From Enterobacter genomosp. O (GTDB lineage: Bacteria; Pseudomonadota; Gammaproteobacteria; Enterobacterales; Enterobacteriaceae), in the NCBI RefSeq assembly GCF_001022965.1, contig NZ_LECZ01000024.1, positions 372,001-436,000 of the forward strand: DNA of 64,000 bases, in the 5' to 3' direction. Under the pieces are notes generated by a model. It saw only the letters and a program-made list of their open reading frames with translations, did no database searches and had not been told where the DNA came from. Below are positions 47,051 to 55,421 of the stretch, piece by piece. How positions within the stretch are numbered: the stretch's first letter is position 1; each line of letters opens with the position of its first letter. A program made the position numbers and the translations under genes.

Positions 47051-47937
47051 GCCGCCGGAGGGTTTTGCAGTATCCGAATAATGCCCGCTATGCCTTTGCT
47101 CAGGATTTTGTCCTGCCGCATCACCACGGCCAGCTGCCGCTGCAGCACGGGCGTCAGCGACATCACGCACAGCCCGTCGCGATCGGCATCCTGTTTGACC
47201 GCCATGCGCGGCACAATGCTGTAGCCCAGCCCCGCGCGAACCATCCGTTTAATCGCCTCTATGCTGCCAAGCTGCATCACCGGCGCGATCGTTAACCCAT
47301 TGCCCGCAAACCAGCCATCAATCAGCGCCCGGGTACCGCTGCCGGATTCAAAGGCAATCAGCGGCTGAGCGTGCAGCGCTTCCGGGGTGAGATCCCTGAA
47401 TGCATCCTGCTGCTCCCGCGACGCGATAAAGACAAACTCCTCGTCCATCACCGGCATGACGTCCAGCGCTCTTCCGCTCACCGGCAGCGTCACCAGCCCC
47501 ATATCGAGACGGTTTTCTTCGATGGCCCTGACGATGTCGAGGGTGTTGCCCGTCGTCACCCCCACGCTCAGGAGCGGAAACTCGCGGCGTAGTTGTTCCA
47601 GCAGCGGTGGCAGAAGATGAATGCAGGCTGTTGCCCCCGTGCCAAGCGTAATGGTGCCGCTCACGTCGTGGCTGAACGCGCTCACGGAGCGGATGGCTTC
47701 ATCCACCGCCTGCTGAATACGCTCCCCGTGCGCCAGTAAAGCCTGTCCGGCATCCGTCGCCTTAATGCCCCGCCCGGTACGCTCCACCAGCCGCGTTTGC
47801 AGAAATTGCTCCAGCTGGCGGATTTGCAGGCTCACAGCGGGCTGGGAAATGCCCAGCAGATCCGCTGCCGCTGAAAAGCTGCCGCGCTGGATCGCCAGAC
47901 GGAACGTGGCGAGATAGCCCAGATTAAGCGTCGTCAT
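47047..47937 (-). CDS. LysR-family transcriptional regulator
   Basis: A 296-residue LysR-type regulator. The N-terminal winged helix is clear (YLATFRLAIQRGSFSAAADLLGISQPAVSLQIRQLEQFL). A linker follows, then a two-lobe effector domain (about 90-290) of the CysB/CbbR sub-type, with SGTITLGTGATACIHLLPPLL at its start. It is divergent from an MFS transporter and probably controls it; a TN11A-type palindrome lies between them. The effector is unknown. It occupies the place where E. coli has yfgH, and its last bases overlap yfgG. Confidence 0.88.
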   Translation of the reverse strand: MTTLNLGYLATFRLAIQRGSFSAAADLLGISQPAVSLQIRQLEQFLQTRLVERTGRGIKATDAGQALLAHGERIQQAVDEAIRSVSAFSHDVSGTITLGTGATACIHLLPPLLEQLRREFPLLSVGVTTGNTLDIVRAIEENRLDMGLVTLPVSGRALDVMPVMDEEFVFIASREQQDAFRDLTPEALHAQPLIAFESGSGTRALIDGWFAGNGLTIAPVMQLGSIEAIKRMVRAGLGYSIVPRMAVKQDADRDGLCVMSLTPVLQRQLAVVMRQDKILSKGIAGIIRILQNPPAA

Positions 47938-47948
47938 TCAAAGTTTCT

Positions 47949-47965
47949 CTTATACCGCACATAAG
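47949..47965. promoter_or_regulatory. LysR-type operator between LysR gene and MFS gene
   Basis: CTTAT-ACCGCAC-ATAAG is a perfect five-base inverted repeat and contains a T-N11-A core. It is 12 bases before the LysR start, where LysR proteins commonly bind for autorepression and divergent activation. Confidence 0.6.
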
Positions 47966-48033
47966 GTTGCTGCCCTGCCAGCACAATACCGCGCGAGTTA
48001 TGCTCAGGACAACTGCACAGCGGAATGAAAACA

Positions 48034-49263
48034 ATGGAAACACCTGCCCTGCCTCGCCGACTCGCCCTCACGGCGGGATGTAATCAACTCATCAACTGGG
48101 GGATCTCGTTTTACATGCCCGGCACCTTTGCGCTGGCCATTTCAGCCGACCGGGGATGGTCATCACCGCAGATTTACCTCGGCCTGACGCTGGCGATGCT
48201 GGTGATGGCGGCGATCTCCCCGTTTGTCGCCCGTCTGCTGGCGCGCTTTGGCGGCCAGAAGGTGGTGATGAGCGGCACGTTGCTGATCGCCATCAGCTGC
48301 GCGGGGATGGCGTATACCCAGACGCTTGTTGGCTGGTACTGCGCCTGGCTGGTCACCGGCGTCGGGATGCGCCTCTCGCTGTACGATGCGCTATTCGCCG
48401 CGCTGGTGAATCTCTACGGACAGCAGGCGCGAAGAACAATCTCACGCGTCACGCTGGCGGGCGGGCTGGCCTCCGCCGTCTTCTGGCCGCTGGGTGATGG
48501 CCTGCTTCACATCATGAGCTGGCAGGATGCGCTGCGCGTCTATGCCCTCTTTGGCCTGCTGAGCGCGGTGCTGATACGCACGCTTCCCCGGCAGCGGCTG
48601 ACGGCGACGACAAAGGTCACCGCGCCGCCGCTGAACAGCGAGCGGCGTAACGGATGGCTTTATGCCGCCTTTATTGCCCTCATCACCTTTGTCTCGAACG
48701 GCACCTCTACACATCTGCCGGAGTTTATTGAAAGCTGCGGCCTGCCGGTCGCCATCGGCATGCTGTGGGGGTTCGGCCAGACGGGCGCGCGCGCCCTGGA
48801 GGTTCTGGCGGGAGCCCGCGTCACCCCCTTCTCATTAACGCTTTTTACCGCTCTCGCCATGCCGCTCTGTTTTCTTCTGGGGATAAGCAGCGCCCTGTTT
48901 GTCTGGTCCGCGGCCGGCTTTGTGCTGGGCTACGGGGCCATCAACGGGCTGGTTACCATCGTAAAAGCCACTCTGCCGCTGGAGCTGTTTAGCGTGGAAA
49001 GCTATGCCCGCCGTACGGGCATGCTGCTTATCCCCGGCCAGCTTATGGCGGCAGCCTCACCGTTTGCCTATGCGTGGCTCAACAAAACGCTGGGGATCGC
49101 TGGCGCAATGTGGGTGTCAACGGGCCTGACGCTGGTAATTGCCGGGCTGGCGATAGCGATCGTGCGCCGTCCCGGCAGGCAAACTGTATCGCACTGTATC
49201 CAGCAGGCCACGCTGACAAACGGGTACAAAACGCCCCCTCCGGCAAATATCTCCGATACATAA
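48034..49263 (+). CDS. MFS transporter
   Basis: A 409-residue major facilitator protein with 12 hydrophobic segments and a central loop near residue 190 (RTLPRQRLTATTK). The motif between TM2 and TM3 is degenerate (ARLLARFGGQKVVMSG) but keeps the basic cluster. TM1 begins CNQLINWGISFYMPGTFALAI. The ATG at 48034 is preferred over 48025 because GCGGA then has normal spacing. Substrate is unknown: the divergent LysR gene and the two exported proteins downstream suggest a small-molecule or ester-linked substrate, but this is only context. Confidence 0.85.
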   Translation: METPALPRRLALTAGCNQLINWGISFYMPGTFALAISADRGWSSPQIYLGLTLAMLVMAAISPFVARLLARFGGQKVVMSGTLLIAISCAGMAYTQTLVGWYCAWLVTGVGMRLSLYDALFAALVNLYGQQARRTISRVTLAGGLASAVFWPLGDGLLHIMSWQDALRVYALFGLLSAVLIRTLPRQRLTATTKVTAPPLNSERRNGWLYAAFIALITFVSNGTSTHLPEFIESCGLPVAIGMLWGFGQTGARALEVLAGARVTPFSLTLFTALAMPLCFLLGISSALFVWSAAGFVLGYGAINGLVTIVKATLPLELFSVESYARRTGMLLIPGQLMAAASPFAYAWLNKTLGIAGAMWVSTGLTLVIAGLAIAIVRRPGRQTVSHCIQQATLTNGYKTPPPANISDT

Positions 49264-49314
49264 AAACGGTTATCTGTGTCTGACATCATTTCGAACCAAT
49301 GAGGAGACACACCG

Positions 49315-49782
49315 ATGATTCGCCGTTATTTACTGTTCCCACTACTGGCCCTGGCGTCGACCAGCGGCGCCTGGGCCGCGCCCCTGGACAACCTGAGCGC
49401 CGCCGACGTTAACGGCCCCGCCGCCGTTGCCCCGCTGGAACGCCCGCAGCCGCCGGCAAAACTGATTGTCGATCCGCCCCTTGCCGGCCCGCTGAGCAAA
49501 GGCGCGGTATTTATTCAGTATCGGGCCGAAAACCTGCGCATCGAGCCGGTATTCGGGCCCGATGCGCTCAGGGTCACGCCGCGCATCGGGCACATTCACG
49601 TGGTGGTGGATGACGCGCCGTGGCACTGGGCTGACGCCAGCGGAGAACCGGTGATCCTGGTGGGGCTGCCCGCCGGCAAGCACAAGGTGACGATTATTCT
49701 GGCCGACCCGACGCACAAGCCGCTCGACCACAAAACCATTGAATTCACCGTCCCGCCCCACGCGGCGGTCCACCATTTTTAA
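49315..49782 (+). CDS. DUF6130-type exported protein
   Basis: A 155-residue exported protein with a signal peptide (hydrophobic run ending GAWA|APLDN). The mature part has an immunoglobulin-like beta pattern: KLIVDPPLAGPLSKGAVFIQ, RIGHIHVVVDDAPWHW and AGKHKVTIILADPTHKPL, ending in histidines (HAAVHHF). I place it in the DUF6130 family, whose function is unknown. It follows the MFS gene by 51 bases and precedes an exported hydrolase by 11, so all three may be cotranscribed. GAGGAGA lies upstream of the ATG. Confidence 0.78.
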   Translation: MIRRYLLFPLLALASTSGAWAAPLDNLSAADVNGPAAVAPLERPQPPAKLIVDPPLAGPLSKGAVFIQYRAENLRIEPVFGPDALRVTPRIGHIHVVVDDAPWHWADASGEPVILVGLPAGKHKVTIILADPTHKPLDHKTIEFTVPPHAAVHHF

Positions 49783-49793
49783 GGAGCCCCAGA

Positions 49794-50537
49794 ATGAAAG
49801 CACTGACTGTACTGACGGCAGGCCTGCTGGCGCTTTCCGCCAGCGCCTTTGCGGAGAGTAAAACCAGCGTGGTGCTGGTGCACGGCGCGTTTGCCGACGG
49901 CAGCAGCTGGAATAAGGTGATTACCCTGTTGCAGAAACAGCACGCAGAGGTCATTGCCGTCCAGCTGCCGCTTACGTCGCTAAAAGATGACGTTGCCGCC
50001 ACGCGGCGAGCCATCGCCCGCGCCCAGGGTGATGTGGTGCTGGTAGGCCACTCGTGGGGCGGCACCGTGATTAGCGAAGCGGGCAACGATGCTCGGGTAA
50101 AATCACTGGTTTACGTGGCGGCATTTGCGCCGGATTCCGGTCAGTCGACGGCGGATCTGGCAGGAAGCTTCCCCGCGCCGCCGGGCAGCGCGGACATTGC
50201 CAAAACGTCGGACGGCTATTTGTATCTGCCAACGGACGCCGTCAGGAAGGACTTCGCGCCTGACGTGAAACCGGGTGAACAACAGACCATTGCGGCTACG
50301 CAGGGGCCCATAAAGGGCGATGCGTTTGGCGAAAAGGTTACTCGTGCCGCGTGGCGCACTAAGCCGAGTTGGTACGTGGTGAGCGAGAATGACAGGATGA
50401 TTAACCCGGCGCTTGAGCGCGCAATGGCGAAGACGATCCACGCAAAAACCACCGAGGTGGCGGCGAGCCACGTGTCGATGGTGAGCCAGCCGGACGCCAT
50501 CGCCCGCACGATTGAGCAGGCGAGGCGGGCGCACTGA
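49794..50537 (+). CDS. Exported alpha/beta hydrolase
   Basis: A 247-residue alpha/beta hydrolase with a signal peptide (LLALSASAFA|ESK). The oxyanion motif is VLVHGAFADGSSW, the nucleophile elbow VGHSWGGTV (Ser near 86), the acid in VSENDRMI and the histidine in ASHVSMVSQP, so the catalytic triad is complete. Relatives are salicylate/pheromone-esterase-like proteins of the AB_hydrolase_6 (RsbQ-like) group. A periplasmic location is inferred. AAGGAG precedes the ATG, and a BIME follows the stop. Substrate is unknown. Confidence 0.85.
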   Translation: MKALTVLTAGLLALSASAFAESKTSVVLVHGAFADGSSWNKVITLLQKQHAEVIAVQLPLTSLKDDVAATRRAIARAQGDVVLVGHSWGGTVISEAGNDARVKSLVYVAAFAPDSGQSTADLAGSFPAPPGSADIAKTSDGYLYLPTDAVRKDFAPDVKPGEQQTIAATQGPIKGDAFGEKVTRAAWRTKPSWYVVSENDRMINPALERAMAKTIHAKTTEVAASHVSMVSQPDAIARTIEQARRAH

Positions 50538-50546
50538 GGTCAATTC

Positions 50547-50613
50547 GCCCGGTGGCGCTGCGCTTGCGCGGGCCTACGGTTTCGTAGGTCGGGTAAGCGC
50601 AGCGCCACCCGAC
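50547..50613. repeat. BIME: two inverted REP units before iolB
   Basis: GCCCGGTGGCGCTGCGC...GGGCCTAC and GTAGGTCGGGTAAGCGC...GCGCCACCCGAC form head-to-head REP units between convergent genes. Confidence 0.85.
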
Positions 50614-50626
50614 AAGAAAGGCCGCC

Positions 50627-51451
50627 TCAGTTGCCCCTCTGCGCGGGATAATCGCGATTAATCCACGCGTGGTCCTCTTCCCAGGTAAACATCCATTTGC
50701 GCACCGGCCCCGCCATCACGTTGAGGTAATAGCTGTCATACCCGGCCATCGTCGCCACCGGATGGTAGCCCTTCGGTACCATGACCACATCGCGGTTGTA
50801 GACCGCCATGCACTCATCCAGCGTTCTGTCGTCGGTATAGACGCGCTGCATGCAGAACCCTTGCTCCGGGTTGAGGCGATGGTAGTAGGTCTCTTCCAGA
50901 TAGGTCTCCTGCGGCGGATTATCCGTGTCGTGCTTATGGCTCGGGTACGAGCTGGTGCAGCCCTCATTGGTCCACACCTCCACCACCAGCAGGCTGTCGG
51001 CGGGCTTGTCTTCCGGCAGAATGTTGTGCACGTAGCGCTGGTTGTTGCCCTTGCCGCGCGCTTCGGCGTTGATATCCTGCGGGGCAATCAGCCGCGTAGG
51101 GTACGTGCCTTTGCCGGGGGCGGCGCAGACCGCCAGCTCCAGCTTCGTCAGCGCCTTCACCTGCACCGTCTCCTGCGGGGTGACGTAAACCGCCCACGGC
51201 TTGATGCGCTCGAACGGGCTCATCCGCTCGCCGATGTCGTTAAACTGCGCGGAAGGCGTGCTGATGGAGGCGCGTCCGGCGACCAGCACCAGGCAGCGCT
51301 CTTCGCTGACGGCGGGCAGCGTCAGCTGCTGCCCCTCCTGCAGCTCATACGCTTCAAAGCCAACATATCCCCAGCCGGCGCGTTCCGGCGTGATGGACTG
51401 CGTGCGTCCCTCTCCGTTCGGCTGTTGCCAGCGTGATAACAGACGTGACAT
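50627..51451 (-). CDS. iolB: 5-deoxy-glucuronate isomerase IolB
   Basis: A 274-residue bicupin that converts 5-deoxy-glucuronate to 2-deoxy-5-keto-gluconate in myo-inositol catabolism. The second cupin has metal ligands in SYPSHKHDTDNPPQETYLEETYYHRL (two His and Glu), with a further His in MVPKGYHPVATMAGYDSYYLN. The ATG at 51451 follows AGGAGG. It is the last gene of the minus-strand operon, nine bases after iolE, with a BIME beyond its stop. Confidence 0.93.
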   Translation of the reverse strand: MSRLLSRWQQPNGEGRTQSITPERAGWGYVGFEAYELQEGQQLTLPAVSEERCLVLVAGRASISTPSAQFNDIGERMSPFERIKPWAVYVTPQETVQVKALTKLELAVCAAPGKGTYPTRLIAPQDINAEARGKGNNQRYVHNILPEDKPADSLLVVEVWTNEGCTSSYPSHKHDTDNPPQETYLEETYYHRLNPEQGFCMQRVYTDDRTLDECMAVYNRDVVMVPKGYHPVATMAGYDSYYLNVMAGPVRKWMFTWEEDHAWINRDYPAQRGN

Positions 51452-51460
51452 GTCGCCTCC

Positions 51461-52351
51461 TCAGATAAGCCCGGCGTCGCGCGCCAGGCGGCTCAGGTTG
51501 TTATAGCCCAGACGGGCGTACGTCAGCGGATGGGCAATCGCCGGATCCTGCTCGGCCTCCACCACCAGCCAGCCGTGATAGTCCTGCGCTTTCAGCAGCC
51601 GCATGATCGGCGGGTAGTCCACGCAGCCGTCGCCCGGCACGGTAAACACGCCGCTCAGCACCGCGTCGAGGAAGCTGGTTTTGCGATTTTTCACGTCCGC
51701 CAGCACGTCGGCGCGCACGTCTTTGCAGTGAACGTGGTTGATGCGCGACGCCCAGCGCTGCGCCACCGCCAGCGGATCGGCCCCGGCAAAGGTCAGATGA
51801 CCGGTATCCAGCAGCAATCCAACCTCCTCTCCGGTGTGGCTCATCAGGTTGTCCACGTCGTCGGCAGACTCAATCACCGTGCCCATATGGTGATGATAGG
51901 CAATCTGCACGCCCTGCTGCTGGGTGTAGCGGGCAAATTCGGTGAGCTTCTCGCCGTACTCCTTCCAGCGCGCCTGCGGGAAGCGCGGGCGCAGATGCAC
52001 CGGGGTCTGCTGCTCGCCGTGAATGCAGCCGCTCACTTCCGCAAACACCAGCACCTTCGCCCCCAGCTCGCGCAGCAGCGTCAGGTGGGACTGCACGGCG
52101 GCGATCTCCTCCTCCACGCTGCGTTCCAGCAGGCGGCCAGAGTACCAGCCGGACACCAGCTGCAGGTCGTGGCGCTGCAGGATGGGGCCGAGCAGGCGCG
52201 CTTCGCGCGGGAACTTATTGCCCAGTTCGAAACCGGCGAAACCGGCCTCTTTTCCTTCGCTCAGACAGGTCTCCAGCGACGTCTCCGCGCCGAGTGAAGG
52301 CAGATCGTCGTTCGTCCACGTCAGCGGGTTAATGCCCAGTTGTACACTCAT
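51461..52351 (-). CDS. iolE: Myo-inosose-2 dehydratase IolE
   Basis: A 296-residue TIM-barrel protein of the xylose isomerase-like family. It removes water from 2-keto-myo-inositol (inosose). Visible landmarks are INPLTWTNDDLPSLG at the start, FELGNKFPRE, the histidine-rich AYHHHMGTVIES, LLDTGHLTFAGADPL and HCKDVR, which supply metal ligands. The start at 52351 (MSVQLG) is chosen because GGAG lies six bases upstream. It starts 11 bases after iolC in the same operon. Confidence 0.93.
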   Translation of the reverse strand: MSVQLGINPLTWTNDDLPSLGAETSLETCLSEGKEAGFAGFELGNKFPREARLLGPILQRHDLQLVSGWYSGRLLERSVEEEIAAVQSHLTLLRELGAKVLVFAEVSGCIHGEQQTPVHLRPRFPQARWKEYGEKLTEFARYTQQQGVQIAYHHHMGTVIESADDVDNLMSHTGEEVGLLLDTGHLTFAGADPLAVAQRWASRINHVHCKDVRADVLADVKNRKTSFLDAVLSGVFTVPGDGCVDYPPIMRLLKAQDYHGWLVVEAEQDPAIAHPLTYARLGYNNLSRLARDAGLI

Positions 52352-52362
52352 TGTCGTCTCCA

Positions 52363-54267
52363 TTATGCGTGTCCGCGCTCGCGCCACCAGGCGATGAGCT
52401 GCAGGTAGTTGTCCCGGATGCGCGCCACCAGCTGCGCATCGTCAATATCGTGTTTCAGCCACGCGCGGGAGGCATCGCCAAACAGCGTGCGCCCTACGGC
52501 GAAGCCTTTGACCAGCGCCTGCCCCGATGCGGCTTTGAAGTCGGCGCGCAGCTGTTCTGCCGGGGCGTCCAGACCGAGGATCACCACCCCGCGGCAGTGC
52601 GGGTCCCGGCGCGCGATAATCTCGCTCAGCGCCGTCCAGCCGTCGGCCGAGAGCGGCGGCAGCTTCCACCAGTCCGGGTAAATGCCGAGGTTGTAGAAGC
52701 GGGAGATGGCGCGCAGGTAGAGCTCGTCGCTGCGCGGCATGGTCGCGGGCAGAATCACCTCCAGCAGCAGCTCGTGCCCGGACCGGCAGCAGGCGTGGTA
52801 CACCTCGGCGATTTTCTGCTCCTGCTCCAGGCGCAGGCCGTGGGCGTCTTCCGGATGGAAAAAGACCAGGCACTTCACCACGTGCTCCTGCGGCCAGCTG
52901 ATAAGCTGGGTGCCGATGTTGCCGTGCTCCATCTCCAGCGGCCGCGAGCCCGGCAGCTCAATGGGGCGACCAATCCACCACCCTTCCCCGGTGATCGCGT
53001 TCAGCGCGTCCTGACCAAAGGTGCCGTCGCACAGCAGGCCGGCTTTGCCCTCCAGCCCGGCGCGGCTCGCCGCCTCGCGGCTGGCCTTCAGGATCAGCTG
53101 CTTCAGCGCCGGAATGCGCTTAAGCGACGCGCCGCACTGCATCGCCATATCCTCAAGCTGGCTGCGGTGGTCGAAGGCCATCACGCACAGCTCCGGCCAC
53201 TCGCGGCGGCGGGTGGTCACCCGGTGGAGATGGTTAAGACGCGGATCGAGATCCGGGCGCGGCACCCTTGCGGCGCGCGAGAGATAGTCATCCAGCTCGA
53301 TTTTGCTCGGCATCGCCGGGGCGCAGCCGTGGCGCGAGACCACCAGCGCGCCGCAGGCGTTGGCGTAGCGGCACGCCTGTTCCCAGCCCTCGTCGTTCAG
53401 GTAGCCGCGCAGCAGGCCGGACATAAACGCGTCCCCTGCGCCGAGGACGTTCAGCACCTCCACGCGCACGCCGGTCACCGTCAGGCCGTCGTCCAGCCGT
53501 GGCGGAATGGCGTCGGTATAGACCGAACAGCCGAGCGCGCCGCGTTTGCAGACCAGCGTTGCCTCACTGACGGCGCGCACCTGCCCCAGCGCCTGCAGGG
53601 TATCCGTGCTGCCGCCCGCAATGTGAAACTCCTCTTCGGTGCCGACAATGACGTCGAAGAGATGCAGCACCTCCTTCAGCTCGCGGGTGACCTTATCGGC
53701 GGCGATAAAGCGCGTTTCGCCGTCGCCTAAGGCGGTCAGCCCCCACAGCACCGGACGGTAGTCGATGTCCAGCACCGTGCGCACGCCGTGGCGGCGGGCA
53801 TAGCCCAGCGCCGTCAGCACCGCCTCGCGGGTCTGCGGATGAGAAAGGTGGGTCCCGGTGATGGCAAGACAACGTGCGGAGGCGATGTAGCTTTCGTCTA
53901 CATCGCTGGCCGTAATGGCCATATCCGCGCAGTTATCGCGATAAAAAATCAGAGGAAAGGTGTCCCGGTCTTTAATGCCGAGTAGCACCAGCGCCGTGAG
54001 GCGTTCTTTATCGGTAATCAGATGGCTGGTATCGCAGCCCACCTGGTTGAGCTCTTCCCGCAGGAAGCGGCCCATATGTTCATCGCCCACGCGCGCCAGC
54101 ATCGACGAACGTAAACCCTGGCGCGCGGTGCCGTACGCCACGTTGCCGGACGACCCGCCGAGGTATTTGGCGAAGCTCGAGACATCCTCAAGACGGGCAC
54201 CAATCTGCTGGCTGTAGAGGTCTACCGCCACGCGGCCCATGCATATCACATCAAACTGCTTTTCCAC
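52363..54267 (-). CDS. iolC: IolC: 5-dehydro-2-deoxygluconokinase fused to a DUF2090 domain
   Basis: A 634-residue two-domain protein. Residues 1 to about 330 are a PfkB-family sugar kinase, with GRVAVDLYSQQIG, GGSSGNVAYG and the catalytic GAGDAF (Asp279), which phosphorylates 2-deoxy-5-keto-gluconate. Residues about 350-634 are a DUF2090 domain of the class I aldolase type (CVMAFDHRSQLEDMA, KCLVFFHPED, FAVGRTLFG). Kinase-only IolC in Bacillus is about 325 residues and uses a separate aldolase, IolJ. No iolJ is seen here, so the second domain may do the cleavage. The start is GTG at 54267 with GAGG upstream. Confidence 0.93.
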   Translation of the reverse strand: MEKQFDVICMGRVAVDLYSQQIGARLEDVSSFAKYLGGSSGNVAYGTARQGLRSSMLARVGDEHMGRFLREELNQVGCDTSHLITDKERLTALVLLGIKDRDTFPLIFYRDNCADMAITASDVDESYIASARCLAITGTHLSHPQTREAVLTALGYARRHGVRTVLDIDYRPVLWGLTALGDGETRFIAADKVTRELKEVLHLFDVIVGTEEEFHIAGGSTDTLQALGQVRAVSEATLVCKRGALGCSVYTDAIPPRLDDGLTVTGVRVEVLNVLGAGDAFMSGLLRGYLNDEGWEQACRYANACGALVVSRHGCAPAMPSKIELDDYLSRAARVPRPDLDPRLNHLHRVTTRRREWPELCVMAFDHRSQLEDMAMQCGASLKRIPALKQLILKASREAASRAGLEGKAGLLCDGTFGQDALNAITGEGWWIGRPIELPGSRPLEMEHGNIGTQLISWPQEHVVKCLVFFHPEDAHGLRLEQEQKIAEVYHACCRSGHELLLEVILPATMPRSDELYLRAISRFYNLGIYPDWWKLPPLSADGWTALSEIIARRDPHCRGVVILGLDAPAEQLRADFKAASGQALVKGFAVGRTLFGDASRAWLKHDIDDAQLVARIRDNYLQLIAWWRERGHA

Positions 54268-54279
54268 GTTGATACCTCA

Positions 54280-55413
54280 TCAGACAATGTCGTTCACGTT
54301 CAGCCAGCGGCCCTGCAGGTGCGAGAGCGCAATCGCGTCCAGCACGCGAGACACCTTCCAGCCCTCTTCGAAGTCCGGCCACATCGGCGCGTCGGCGGCA
54401 ATCCCGTCCACCAGGTCGCGCACCTCCACCGTTTTTTGATCGTTAAAGCCAATCCCGTGGCCTGCGCCCATGCAGAACGCGGCGTAGTCCGGGTGTGACG
54501 GGCCAACGAGCAGCGTGCGGAACCCCTGACGGTTCACCGGATCGTCATGCAGATAGAGCTTCAGCTCCGCCATGCGCTCCTGGGTGAAGCTGATGGCGCC
54601 CTTCGTTCCGGTAATGACGTACGACAGCCCCATCTTGCGGCCGCAGGCGACGCGGGAGGTTTCAATCACGCCCTGCGCCCCGCCCGCGAAGCGCACCATC
54701 GCGTGGGCCTGATCCTCGTTTTCGACGGCAATCATCTCCGACGATCCGGCCTTAGCCGGGCGCGCCGGGACCACGATCTTCAGGTCGCCGCAGACCTGCT
54801 CAATCTCTCCCACCAGGTACTGGGCCATATTGACGATATGCGCCGCGAGGTCTCCCAGCGCGCCCAGCCCGGCGGTCTCCCTGAAACAGTGCCAGTGAAT
54901 GGGCGAGAGCGGGTCGGCCATGTAGTCTTCGTTGTGGGTGCCGTAGAAGTGGATCACCTCGCCAATCTCGCCGCGGGCGATAATCTCCTTCGCCAGCTGC
55001 GCCGTCGGGTTCTTCATGTAGTTGAACCCCACCAGCGTTTTCACCCCAGCCCGCTTCGCGGCGTCGACCATCTCGCGCGCGTCGTGGGCGTTAAGCGCCA
55101 GCGGCTTCTCCGAGTAGACGTGCTTGCCGTGGCGGATCGCCTCCAGCGCCATCTCTTTATGCAGGTGGTTAGGCGAACAAATATCCACCACGTCAATGGC
55201 CGGGTCGGCTACCAGCGCCCGCCAGTCCCCGGTGGAGCGGTTGAAGCCAAACGCCTGCGCGCGCTCTGCCGCCAGCGTCGGGTTTACCTCGGCCACCATC
55301 TCGCGCACCAGCCTGCCGCGCAGGTTGAACACCGTCGGGGCCTGGGCATAGGCGATAGCGTGCGCCTTGCCGATATACCCGGTGCCAATCAATCCAATAC
55401 GAACCTCTTTCAT
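54280..55413 (-). CDS. Second Gfo/Idh/MocA dehydrogenase of the inositol operon
   Basis: A 377-residue NAD(P)-dependent oxidoreductase. The Rossmann motif is GLIGTGYIGKAHAIAY, the substrate-site lysine is in YSEKPLALN, and the catalytic Asp-His pair lies in GALGDLAAHIVNMAQYL. It differs clearly from IolG in the same cluster. Likely roles are oxidation of scyllo-inositol or another inositol isomer, or an IolW/IolX-like reaction; I cannot choose between them. The ATG at 55413 follows GAGGA. It lies between the permease and iolC. Confidence 0.87.
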   Translation of the reverse strand: MKEVRIGLIGTGYIGKAHAIAYAQAPTVFNLRGRLVREMVAEVNPTLAAERAQAFGFNRSTGDWRALVADPAIDVVDICSPNHLHKEMALEAIRHGKHVYSEKPLALNAHDAREMVDAAKRAGVKTLVGFNYMKNPTAQLAKEIIARGEIGEVIHFYGTHNEDYMADPLSPIHWHCFRETAGLGALGDLAAHIVNMAQYLVGEIEQVCGDLKIVVPARPAKAGSSEMIAVENEDQAHAMVRFAGGAQGVIETSRVACGRKMGLSYVITGTKGAISFTQERMAELKLYLHDDPVNRQGFRTLLVGPSHPDYAAFCMGAGHGIGFNDQKTVEVRDLVDGIAADAPMWPDFEEGWKVSRVLDAIALSHLQGRWLNVNDIV

Positions 55414-55421
55414 CGTGATCC

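Noticed and set aside
52351-53730. Plus-strand open frame of 459 codons opposite iolC
   Set aside because: It is a shadow of the conserved iolC frame, with Arg/Ala/His-rich low-information composition.
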